A stretch of DNA of 64,000 bases from Apostichopus japonicus (lineage: Eukaryota > Echinodermata > Holothuroidea > Aspidochirotida > Stichopodidae). The position numbers and the translations under genes are program-made. The stretch spans positions 20,749,984 through 20,813,983 of the forward strand of contig NC_092564.1 of the NCBI RefSeq assembly GCF_037975245.1, in the 5' to 3' direction. The notes under the pieces were generated by a model. The model saw only the letters and a list, made by a program, of their open reading frames with translations. It did not search any database and was not told where the DNA came from. This document shows, in pieces, positions 1 through 12,400 of this stretch; position 1 is the first letter of the stretch; every line of letters starts with the position of its first letter.

Positions 1-325
1 GTTAGAGCAATTTAATGCATTAAATTCTAGTAGAATAGTTTATATTTTTTCTCCAATGTAAGCTATGTCATTAGCTCACTTGATTTTGTGTTCTTTCCAA
101 GTTATCCATCCTCAAAAACGATTCAGTGACAAACATAAATATACAATCAGTGTTTCTTTCCACTTGAATGCACTTGATAAGCATCACTGATTATTCACAA
201 ATTGATGATTTGCTGATTGGAAGACAGAAAGCCTAATGATTGTCTATAATAATCATAATAACAAAACAAAAGCTCCCAGAAAATGGTGAAAAATGCTGAC
301 TAACCAGCGGGCTAAATTAACTGAC

Positions 326-406
326 CTTTTCAATACTAATGGCACAGCTACTGCTGGGTTCTTTTTCAGACCTTCGATGATATCACCCGCTTTGTCTCCA
401 TATATC
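326..406 (-). CDS. SIN3A: SIN3A exon, last one inside the window
   Basis: Acceptor CTCCTCAG, donor GTCAGTTA. Encodes [20 protein letters not shown] and ends in VPLVLKR, matching vertebrate [25 protein letters not shown]. The next family segment (LKMKEEEWR) is not found in positions 1-325, so the remaining exons lie left of the window. Confidence 0.94.
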
Positions 407-3400
407 CTGAGGAGAGAGGCAGAGGAAACGTAAGAACTTTTAGAATCAAAAGAGAAAACCTATACATACTTTCTGCTGCATTTTGTCTTCCCGTAGAATT
501 TTGATTTCTGACATCTGGTAGGATTTTGTTTCTGACATCAGTCACAATGTATGCCAAAGCCCTCGTAATAAAGTACATGTACAGAAACTTTATCATAGGC
601 AAACCATTGCATAAAGGACAGTTTGGTGACTGCCTTTCTTTTAGTAAGTTGCTTATTAAATAATTACTTATTAAATAATCACTTGCTTAAATACAATAGA
701 AAAGTTTGCACAGCAGCGGTGAGACTAACCTCTGAATGGCTTTCCGATGAAGCACCTCAGATGTCCCCCCAAGACAATTGTCCAACTTGAACTTGGCCTG
801 TTCCTCTGGAGACAGACGAGAGAGTTTCTTGTTCACATGTTCCAGAACCCTGATGGTGTGAGTATTGACCTCGATGACAATGTCAAGCTACAAGATAAAG
901 TGAATCAACAGAAAATGCAAATGACTTGATTTAGTTGAATTAAAGGAATCCTTTCCTATTGCTTCACTTACAAACCACATGGTTTATTGTCTCTCTCTCT
1001 CCTCCCTTGATCTGAGTTTCAATGATTGAACTATAATTGTCATCTTAAGATAGTGTTTCAGAAACCTCAGGTTCCTGATTTTCATTTCTTGTTGAGACCA
1101 CTCGAGCAAATCATTTCCCAATCAAACTGTTCTACGTTGTAGGTTATACAAGTGTTTACACTTTGCGCAGCAATTTTTGACATTTGGGAAGTTTATTTAT
1201 GCAAAAGGAAAGACTAATAAATTCTTTGGTTCTGTTCTGTAGCGACTGCTGCTTTGCTGCGCGAAAGTTTGCTATACAAGTTATTTCATGACATTGATAG
1301 CCTACCTCATATCTTTCATCTTCACACCTGTAGATGTGCTCTTCATACTGGGTCTTTCTAGACGTAACAAACGTAGAATCTTCTGACCATGACGGGAAAG
1401 ACACCCAGGTGTCATTTATGACCTGGGTACAGAGAGCATTCCTTCCACTGCACTTAGGCTGAGTGTAACTCTTGGGTAGAGCACGATAGCTGGCCCCACA
1501 TCTCTTGCAGTTTGAAAAATCTGTCAAGAGGTCATCAATTTATGCATGCTGTTAATATTGTGAAACAGCCATTTTCAAACTCTCTTTGCACAAAAGTGAC
1601 CTTTCTGTTTCTTGCCAATATTTGCTCATTTACTGCTTAAGAATTATCGTTTATCATTACTTTATGTATACAGGAAGGTTAACAAACTTTACGAAGATGG
1701 AATTGTCAACTTAGTTCGGCAAACTTATTAAATCTTAATTCCACACATTTCTTTATGTTTGGTAACACAAAGGAAAGGCACACACAAAGAAACTAACTTA
1801 TCTTGATAGTCTTCAATAGAAAAGACTACAAGGGCACTTTGGTAATTTATGAAAAATCATTTCTTTCAGGAGGTCAGTGTTATATGAATGCAAGGCAATC
1901 AACTAACATTACATTAACATGTTTGTTTTTGGCAGACACAACTTACCAATTTCTGTGTACATTTCTCCTTGACTTCTTTCTTTGTGAGGGCGTGGCGTCT
2001 CTGTTTTGTCAATATCTTTGTATCCCAGAAATTCCTTAAACCATTTCAGATGCTCTGGATATTTCCTGAAAACGTAATATATATAATGAAGGAAGTTGAA
2101 AGTACAAGTTTAAAGATTGAGTTATATTAAGACGCAAAGGATGTATGCAATGCATGCTAATGGTCAGGTCAATACTAATAGTCAGAACTATGTCTGTTAA
2201 ATGATGACTTTAGGCATAATTTTAGTCTTGACATCTTATAGTCCAGGAAAAATGAAAACATCTGAGTGCAAGCAATGTATCTATAGCTATTCCTGTTTAT
2301 AAAATGTTCACCTTTGAAAGAATATTCAATCTCTGGAATGCTCCTTTAAGGCTAAATTGATGATGAATGTTAACTCCTCATTGCTGGCCTAATAAATATT
2401 CATGTCAATCCATCGTTCAATCACAACAAGTTGTTATAACTTCATATATGCAACAGGGTACCCTCAGAAAACTTTCTACACCAATTCTTGTGGAAACAAT
2501 TTGTAATACATTATAAATATGTAATCTGAGGCCATAACAGTCTATTTTTTTGTCCTATTGGGTGTTGCATTTGAGGAACTGACCTAATGGTGAGTACTAG
2601 ACAACATGGTCTAGTCATTTTAATTGACTACCCACAGCTGTTGAAAGGGCCATGTCTCAAAAAGTGGTATTGTAGTTCAAACTGGACTAGCAAAGGATTT
2701 TTTTAAGTCTACAACATATCAAACAAATATCTGGCGCCTAAAAACATCCGTTAAGGACCATGTTGTTTCAGCTCTGAAGGAATCATTCTGACACATTCAT
2801 TTGCAAGTAACTGTGGAAAACCCCAGAGAATAATTAAGTTTCTGAATTTTGCATAGGCACATTGGAGGGTCATGAATTTTTGTTATGAACTTACCCAAGA
2901 AATGGTGTCACAAGTTGAACAAGTTCACCTCTAGAGACTATTTCCTGGTTGAAGAGTACCAAGCATCTCAGAAAATTCTCGTAAACCTCTTGACTCTTAA
3001 ATGCCTTTCGTACCTGCAAGAACATTCATAGCATACACAGCATTGTAGATAGTAAACAAAGTACAAACAAATTCAAACTTAAAAAAGATCTTCCTAGTAG
3101 TGCACATATGAAAAGACAAACAGACTTATTTTTTATTTTCTATTTTCAGTGGAAAAAAAGGCTTTGACAAAAAGCAGTTAAGATGAAATCTTACCTTCTC
3201 AAAGAATATAAATTCTGTAAATGTTCCATACTTCCTGGCTTCTGTCATACTGACCCCTTGACTTGAAGCCTTCTGTTTCTGTTGGATAAACCATTGAAGA
3301 CACACTTAAAACAAAAATCAATTAATCTGACATTTCTCTTCAGCATTTCACAAATACTTCTTGCAACGAAACCAGCTGTTTTTCTTTTTCCCTACAAATC

Positions 3401-6400
3401 CATCCCTCCCCCCTCCCCCAAAAATGAACTTAAGTGACAACACCTTCCAAGGGTAACTTGCTATATTACCAAAGCTGAATTTCACCAGAAGGAAAACATC
3501 AAAGACTATACTTGTTGCACATCATTATGCCAAACTATGATACATGTACAAAGTTGTTTTTCACATTATGAGCCTGGAGAGCTTTCATGATTTTCACACT
3601 TTGACCTCTGCTGACCTCAAATACCAGCTGCTGAAAACTGGTTGGTTGCACAAGTTACTTACCTGCCTATACCAAGTAAACACAAAATTCTGGCTATAGG
3701 ACACCTAAAGTATGTATATTTAACTCAGCAAACTAGAGGCCACAACCTTTTTGCACTGGCCCAATGGAAGGTTGCCTGAAAATATGGTGTTTATTTTGTC
3801 TATAACTTACACCATTGTAAACATTAACTAAAACTAAAGATTACAAATCAGGCTTTGTCACTAGTAAGTACACTTCGATCTGGAAATTCAAAATAGCTAA
3901 ACAAACTTTGGATTTTCTTTTTCTTAAATCACCAAAAAGTCTTTGACAGAACAAATAAAATAAGCAAAGCCTAGAGTTTAGAAACGATTATGTTCAAAGT
4001 TGATTTCTGCAGATTTTCTCATTACAAATGTAGCAAAAACCAAACAATGTGTAAAACCAGTCATGCTCTCAGGAGCACTCAGTGTTGACAATTTAAGCAG
4101 CCTTCGCCTACCACAAATGTTTAATGTAAAACATTCCAGAAAATATCTATTCTTCTCCACTTAAAATCACTGTAACTGAATGTCACAAACCTTTGATGAC
4201 AGATTTGAATGGCTCAGGGCTGATCTCTTATTGCTGGATCCAGTGGTACGGTGCTTCTGCGTACTGCTGGGCTCAAACTTACGGGTGATACTATCGTGAT
4301 CGTTACGGAGTGACACAGCATGGTTTGAGGCATGGAAGATGGACTGCAAAGTGGAACAAGTCAGAAACATATATCCCAAGGTGTTTGGGTAAGAAGCATC
4401 TAAGAGTATTGCCTTGAGCTTGAAACACATCCTCCTTTTATGGATATAGCTAGATTTAACAGGTTAAAGTTAATCCTGGGCGGGATAACATTAACAACCT
4501 TAACCACCAATGTGTAGAATATTGTGCTGCAACCATTCACATGCTACTACAACAGAAATGCAAAATGTAAAATTGATTGAAACCAGGCACAAGTTTCATA
4601 CCCATGTTTTGTTCCTCTAGTTTTTTTTTTAATTTAACCTACAAATTCTTAATTTGCTGTCAAAGCAAACACTACTGAAATACAAGCAAATGCTACTGAA
4701 ATACAAGCAAATGCTACTGAAATACAAACAAACACTACTGAAATACATCCTGTTAGAATAGATCAGATGAGAGAGAGAAGAGAGCAAAGCACAGTGAACA
4801 GGTAAGGCAACGTACGTTGGTCACAGCAGTAGATCCGTTTGCATCGGGCAAAAACTGACCAAACTCTTGGAGTAGGTCTTCTTGGTTTTTGAAGAGCTTT
4901 GCCACTTGGTCAAATACTTGAGTCTCTGAGAGGGTGGGCTTGTGGGCCCCTTGCGATTCTTTCACAGCCCTCTGCTCCTTTTGGTAGGTATGCAGGATTT
5001 CCAAAAAGGCTTTATATATCTCCGGTTGTCCTTGGAAGCGGTTCTATCGACAAAAAATCGCATAGAGAAGATGGTCAAAAAACTAATAGATTTGAACTCA
5101 ATTTGGTCTTAATGAATACTGAACTGAATACTGAACACCAACAAAATCATGGGAATTCAATTCAGAGTAAGCAAATGTTTGTGTTTGTTAGAGGGATGAT
5201 GACCATTCTTTCTAAAATAACAACTACTTTAAAAAAACCTTTATGAGTTGATTTTTAGAAATTTCATGATGAGACTTAATGCTAAAACATTATTGCAACG
5301 TAGGTCTTTAGCTTGACTAGCTTAGTTTTAATTCAAACAATGAAGCGATTGATTCAATAACACCTGCTCTCAGTCATCCAATACGGATTCTGATTAGGAA
5401 AGTAGTAGTGCTCAAATGAATTGCAAAACGGTTTGATTGGAACATTTTTCTCTTAGGGGAAGCAGAACCACTAAGACCATTACATTGGGATAGAAAGGGT
5501 ACATCACTGCAATCTCATCTTACTCTACCCTCCTCCTTAACTAACAAATGAGGGACTTTAAAGGTCATCAGTCTTCCCACAAATATGACAGAAGGACCAA
5601 ACTTGATCAATAGTGAGCACATGTACACATTTTTGTACAGCAGTTCCAGAAGACACCTCTCAATGGAACATGTAATTGTCTAGTTAGTGCCACATTTTAC
5701 ATTTTCCAATAATTCCATGTAGTGTTAGTGTAAACAGGCTCCATTTCCTGTTTATAGTCAGTAAGCTGCTGGCTTCACATTTTATCCTTTTACTTAAAAT
5801 ATTCCATCAGAACAGAAGTTCATTGTCTCTTCTGCAGTTCTTGTACATAAATTTAGTGTCCATTAGCATGTGGGTTGCCTCTTTACTACAGGACTCCCTT
5901 GTTCTTAGAAAAGTTGGCACCAGCAACATTCCAGAGGTTAATGGAGGGTTGTCTTGGGGATCTCAATTACGAATCCGTCTTGCTGTATTTAGATGATATT
6001 ATAGTATTTTCACCAGATTTCGATTCACACCTTGATCGACTGGGGGTTGTATTAAGAAGGTTACATCAACATGGTTTGAAGGCCAAACCTTCCAAGTGCC
6101 ATCTTTTCCAGTCTTCGGTAAATTACTTAGGGCATATTGTCTCAGCAGAGGGGATTGGGACAGACCCTGACAAATGTAAGGCAGTAAAGGAATGGCCCAC
6201 CCCAACTACAGTCAAGGATGTTAGGTGCTTTCTGGGCCTAGCTGGTTTCTACCGTCGGTTTATCAAAGACTTTTCAAAGATAGCAACACCCTTGTATCAA
6301 TTGACTAGGGTACCAAAGAAGGGTGCCTCGAAAGCTCCCAAACAGACATTTGAGTGGACACCATCCTGCGAAGCAGCGTTTCAAACTATCAAGGCCCATC

Positions 6401-9400
6401 TCTTATCGCCACCAATTCTGGCTTATGCCGACCATAACCTGCCCTTCCGATTATATACAGACGCTAGCAATATGGGATTAGGGGCAGTCTTAACCCAACT
6501 ACAAGAGGGACAAGAAAGAGTTATTGCTTATGCTAGTCGTAGTCTACGGGACTCAGAGAAGAACGACCAGAATTACAGTGCCTTTAAGTTTGAATTCTTG
6601 GCCGTAACCTGGGCTGTTACACAGAAGTTTAAAGACTACCTTTTGGGCTCAGAATTCACAATCTACACAGATCACAACCCTCTGGTATACCTATCTACTG
6701 CAAACCTGGGTGCTGTAGAGCAACGCTGGGCAGCTAGATTAGCAAACTATAAATTCACGGTAGTTTACAAGCCTGGAAAGCTGAACACGAATGTTGATGC
6801 ATTATCCAGATTGCCTGGTCAACCAACAACACCTGAAGACGGAAATTATGACAGTGACGGTGATGTTTATCCATCCTTCCATCTGCAGCAGAATGCCACC
6901 ACATTGCCTTCCTCCACTGAGCAAGGGAAGTGGGGCATGGATACTCTACCAGGCCACTCCATACAGGAGCTGAGGGAACAACAGCATTCCGATCAAGACA
7001 TCCATGAAATCATTGATTACTTAAAATTACCTGAAAGACCACCCCTGGAAGGAAAGTCCGAAACCTTGAGATTGCTACTAATGCAATGGAATGCACTTAA
7101 GATTGTGGATGGCTGTCTGTATAGGGTGATATCAAGTGGGCCCCAGCTGGAATCCTTGAGACAATTTGTTGTACCCAAGGGCATGAGGAGAGAAATTCTT
7201 CAAAACTTGCATGACCAAGCCGGTCACTTTGGGATAGCTCGGACCCTTGCAATGATAAAACAGAGATTTTACTGGCCCAACCTAGAGCGTGATGTGAAGC
7301 AACACTGTGAGAATTGTACCCGTTGCAGTTTGGCAAAACCACCCACCAACAATGTCAGAGCCCCACTAAAGAGTATCCGAACCTCCGCCCCTCTCGAGCT
7401 TGTTGCAGTAGATTTTCTAAAGCTGGACCGATCATCTGATGGTTATGAAAATGTCCTGGTGATAACGGACCACTTCTCAAAATTTTCCCAAGCTATACCA
7501 ACCAGAGACCAAACTGCGGTCACCACTGCAAGGGCCCTATGGCAACACTTTTTCATAAGGTACGGATGTCCTGCCCGAATACTATCAGATCAGGGAGCCA
7601 ACTTTGAATCCGGTCTCATCTCTGAGCTTTGTCAGTTGTATAATGTACAAAAGAGCAGAACCACGCCCTACCATCCACAAGGGAATGGTCAGTGTGAGCG
7701 GTTTAACCGTACACTCCTCAACATGATAAGGTCGTTAAGTGACGAGCAAAAGAAATATTGGCCAGCCTTCCTACCTGAACTAACATACCTGTACAACAAC
7801 ACACCCCATACCTCCACTGGCTACGCTCCCTTTTATCTGATGTTTGGCCGCCATGGCAGACTGCCAATTGATTTAATAGTAAAAACAGATGACCATCAGG
7901 AGACAGAAATTTCTACAGAATGGGTACAGAACCACTGGCAAAGACTGCACCAGGCACATAGGCAGGCAGAGGCAGAGTGTCAACGAGCTGCTGACAAGCA
8001 GAAGAAATATTATGACCGTAAGGCGAGAACAATGCCCCTATCCAGAGGAGAAAGAGTTCTCATTAAGAAGAGGAACAGAAGAGGTCTTCGTAAGACTGAT
8101 GACTTCTGGCAAACAGTACCCCATATAGTAGTTGACCAACCAAACCCAGATATACCAGTTTACAAAGTGAAACCAGAACGTGGTGACGGTAAAGAGAAAA
8201 TGCTGCATCGTAATGCCCTGAAACCCTGCATGGTTACTGTTGATTACGAAACCTGGGAAGAACCCAATGAACAGTTGGACGATCACGGAACGAGACAGGC
8301 AGCCCTTGGTGTCTACCCGGCTGATGTGACCCCAGTGATCCAGCTTCCTGTAATCCAGTCCCAACCCTCGTCATTACAAACTAACCCACCTGCAGTAGAA
8401 CAAAGTATGCCAGTTTTGCCAGACGGACCTGAGAGAGAACTCGAGAACGGTACCCCAGAGGACACAACGTCAGAACCACCATTAACCTCTCCCTTGTGTT
8501 CCCCTGTCCCAAGTATTGTTCCTCAAACAGAGAGACATTCCCCACCTATTTTAAGACGTTCTATAAGAATTCGAGGGATTCCCCCTGAGGAACCCCAGGG
8601 CATTCAAATTATTCAGTGCCCTGAGTTACAGCCAGTTGTTATAACTATGTCATGGTTGGAGGCCGGCCTTGAGACTGCCAGGTCTACAGATTATTTTAAG
8701 CATTTACTAAGGTAATCATAAGTTCGAGGAATGTTTATTAGTTTCATTTTCAGTTGATCCACTGGGATACGTGAAGTGCTAGATGGACTTGATGTCCTAT
8801 GTACAAGTCTGTTATTGTTTTTATATGTTTTTGCCTTGGTTGTCGATAACAAAGTAACTTAGCTATATTCTAAGTACAGACGCACAGTCTATGTATTGGC
8901 AATTAGGAAGCTTCAGACAGGAGCAAAGTATCAGCATATTTCTATTCGTATTTGTATTTTTCACTTGGACAAGGTTTTGAGTTGAGATTCTTTAGGTTTA
9001 ACTGCCTTAAGTGTTGTATTGCTGTTGTAAATTTAAGGTTGTTATATGTTTCTTTTCTTTGTTGTTGTATAGTGTATCTCTGTAGTGTCACAAGTTTTTA
9101 GTTGGCAGTGTAAGCCAACTCAAAGCAGGGTGGGATGTAAACAGGCTCCATTTCCTGTTTATAGTCAGTAAGCTGCTGGCTTCACATTTTATCCTTTTAC
9201 TTAAAATATTCCATCAGAACAGAAGTTCATTGTCTCTTCTGCAGTTCTTGTACATAAATTTAGTGTCCATTAGCATGTGGGTTGCCTCTTTACTACAGGA
9301 CTCCCTTGTTCTTAGAAAAGTTGGCACCAGCATTGCTGTGGTCAGAGTTTTTCTGGTAGCAACTCCAATCAGGAGATCTTTTAAGGATGGTTTATAGAAA

Positions 9401-12400
9401 GTTACTTTACTGATTGGGTACTGTATCCTTACTCCAATTTGGCCCCTCCCTTTAGTTAGACAAAGAAAATGCTTGGTATGCCATGTGGCTCCAGAGCACC
9501 TTAACCCCCCAAGTCATGAGGACATAGGATTTAGTATTGTAGGAGAATTAGATACAAAGTTAAAGTTTTTATATCATATACCTGAATCTGTTCCTGCTGA
9601 ATGAATTTCAATTATATACACTCAAGAAGCCTACTGTAACTGTAAAATACAAATTAAGTGCTAATCTCGACGTTTCCTGATACTGGTCACCATTGGAGTC
9701 TCCCAGAAGCCTAGCTCTCGGCTATTACAGGAACTATACTATTCACTTTCCATTGCCATCTCGTGGAAGGATCTTTAATCATTCTTTTTGGAGAACACTA
9801 ACTTTACTTTGCTTTGCTTTTATTTACTGCCCGCCATTGATGTCCCTTTGGAACTTTGTTTAATATACCTTGCCTGGATTCTATTCCATTTTCCTGGATT
9901 CTATTCTATCTCGCCTGGATTCAACTCTACCTTGACAGCCTGCAGAACAATCAATTTCCCTTCGGTCGACCCTTTGGACTTTAATTCATATTACATTCTG
10001 TGCCTTTATATTTTCTAAGGATTTGTTGTGTTGTGTGTTTGTGTGTATGCAAAGTGGCCACCGGTGAGCAACCAAACTGTAAGTTAAATCATTCCTTTAT
10101 TTTTCATTAGACTGGACCCCGCATTTCAATACTCTCCTACCCAAGTAAGAATAACTGTTTCCAATATTCATATTCATATTTCATATATTGGACTCTTCAG
10201 TTACATATATGAGTCTCACTGTTATATCTATTGTTTCAATACAATTCTCTCTATAGTATATATACTTAGCCAGCTACACACTGTTTCTTTGTCATTTTTG
10301 AAGTGTTCATCTGTCTTCCTACTGATGAGACACTAGTGATTAAACCTCCAGTCAACCCAAAGGGAGTAACATCTCTTACATTAGAACCATATTGTTTTTA
10401 CAACATTTTATACAATCTTTAGCTACTTTAAAGATGAAGGCAATAGAGATGACCTTTAAAATTGAAACACATACCTTGATCTTATTGACATAATTGATAG
10501 CATGGTTGAACTCCACTGGTTGACTTCCGGTCGAACCCTGACTAGCTGGAGCGTTTGGTCTGTTTGGGTGGGGAGCACTAGGTAAGGGGGGCTGGGAATA
10601 GGTGTGTCCACCCGCGGCGGCATGACTGGTAGAATGTGAAGGTACGGGAGGAAGCACTGGTGCCTGAGGAACAGAGGAGAGGCCAAGCTATAACATTTAT
10701 ACAATTAATACCGACCAAGTCTTTGGGTACATAATATCTGTGACCAATTCATCTGAACACAAAATATACATCCCACTCTGTATACCAGTGAAAATGAAAG
10801 GGATGGTGAAAATGATACAGATGATGAGGATGATACTTCCTTGCCTATGCTCTTTAAAATTTTCATGCTTATATGAAGAGAATTATGTATTGTAGACTAG
10901 TCCAATTTTTTTAAATTTGGCAAACACACATTGAGACTTTAAGTGAGAACCAGAAATGATGAGAGATTTTCAGCTCTCATTTAATGCACTTCCTTGTGGG
11001 GCATCAACCATATCATTCACTGGTAATGATTTTACAGTATGGCACTTTTATTCCAAATTGTTTCAATATCCAGAAAGAACAGTACTCATGTGAAATATAG
11101 ACACATAGATTATGGATAGAATAACTTTTTCTTTTACCAATTTTAAGCTAGCAAATCAGCTGTGACCAACCAGCCCTTTAATAATTGTTACTATTAATGA
11201 ATGAGAGCTCTACATGAAATTGTTTATACACTGTGAAATATTTTCACAACTTACTGCCAAAGCAAAAGTCATCTAGTGTATAAATCACAGAGAAAATGGC
11301 AAATTTTGAGACCTTTGAGATAACCTATTGACCCCTTGGGCCAATTTTGTTTCTTTTTCCACCATTTGAAATTACCTGTTGACCCCTTGAAGCTCAAAGG
11401 GTGAAATATGATAAGGGCCTGTTTGTGTGCATTTAAAGCATGACAATCACTTCTTTGAAGCAGGTTTCTTTTCCTGGATGACTGTATGTATTGTTGAAGA
11501 CCTTAAACTTAAATGTTGACTGAAAATGACCTTTGACCTACACCAATATCAATAGGGTTCTTGCTCTCAGCTGGATCGCACACCAAGTATGAAGTTCAAC
11601 AAACTTTTGGAGTTATCATGTTAACAAAGTTTTCATCTTTGACCTCTGTTGACCCCAAATGACCATTGAGCTTCATGGAAAACAATAGGCTTCTTGTACT
11701 CAATAAGACTGATCCACATACCAAGTATGAAGTTAATCCACGATTAACTGTTTGAGTTACAGTGTTTACAAGCAAGTGTCACATACACACACACACCCAT
11801 CACCATCCCATAAATTCCTTCTGCCTCCAGCAAGGAATCAGAAATTAGGTTGTGACCTTGAATACCAGAGCTCTTATGTACACAGGAAGGAACAAAGAGG
11901 TGGAATCTAGACAAATTCAGCAGTACTGGGAACCATGGATTCACAAAGTCAAGAAATGTTGTTTGGAGATGGGTAAGGGATGAACGAAATAGCTATATGA
12001 GGTATCCAGTATTTGACACTATTTCAAGAACTGCCAACTGGTTAAAGCATTCTCTTTTAAACTTTGGTGACTTTTAAGCTGTTGGTCAATACAAACAAAT
12101 TGGGTTTCTGAAAACATAACTTCTTAAATTTTGAGGTCAAAATCACAAAGGAACGTCATGTTCAAAGTTTTGGAAATGACACAAATAACCCATGATATTA
12201 AATGTATGGGCACTTACTGCTCCCTATTGGATACAACAGGCAATGGACTCACAACCAAGTGCTTGTAGCCACATACTTCTTGTTACATTGAGGGATATCC
12301 GATTGTGGAAATTTTACACGACTTGGTCAAAATCACAAACAGCTACAGTGCAACACAATATATATACAGATTACATATAGAAAATTCTGTATATAACTTA

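Larger units (their letters stand above)
5729..10106 (+). mobile_element. Ty3/gypsy LTR retrotransposon, internally deleted
   Basis: A 197-bp segment at 5729-5925 is repeated without visible difference at 9136-9332, marking 5' and 3' LTRs that begin TGTAAACAGG. The 3' LTR is preceded by a purine-rich tract (AAAGCAGGGTGGGA). The 5' LTR is cut off at CCAGCA and passes directly into the reverse transcriptase. PBS, gag, protease and the RT N-terminus are therefore missing. The 3' limit is tentative: a CA at 10105-10106 followed by TTAG matches the TTAG before 5729 (4-bp target duplication), giving a 971-bp LTR. It sits antisense in a SIN3A intron. LTR identity and an intact pol suggest recent insertion. 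Confidence 0.88.
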
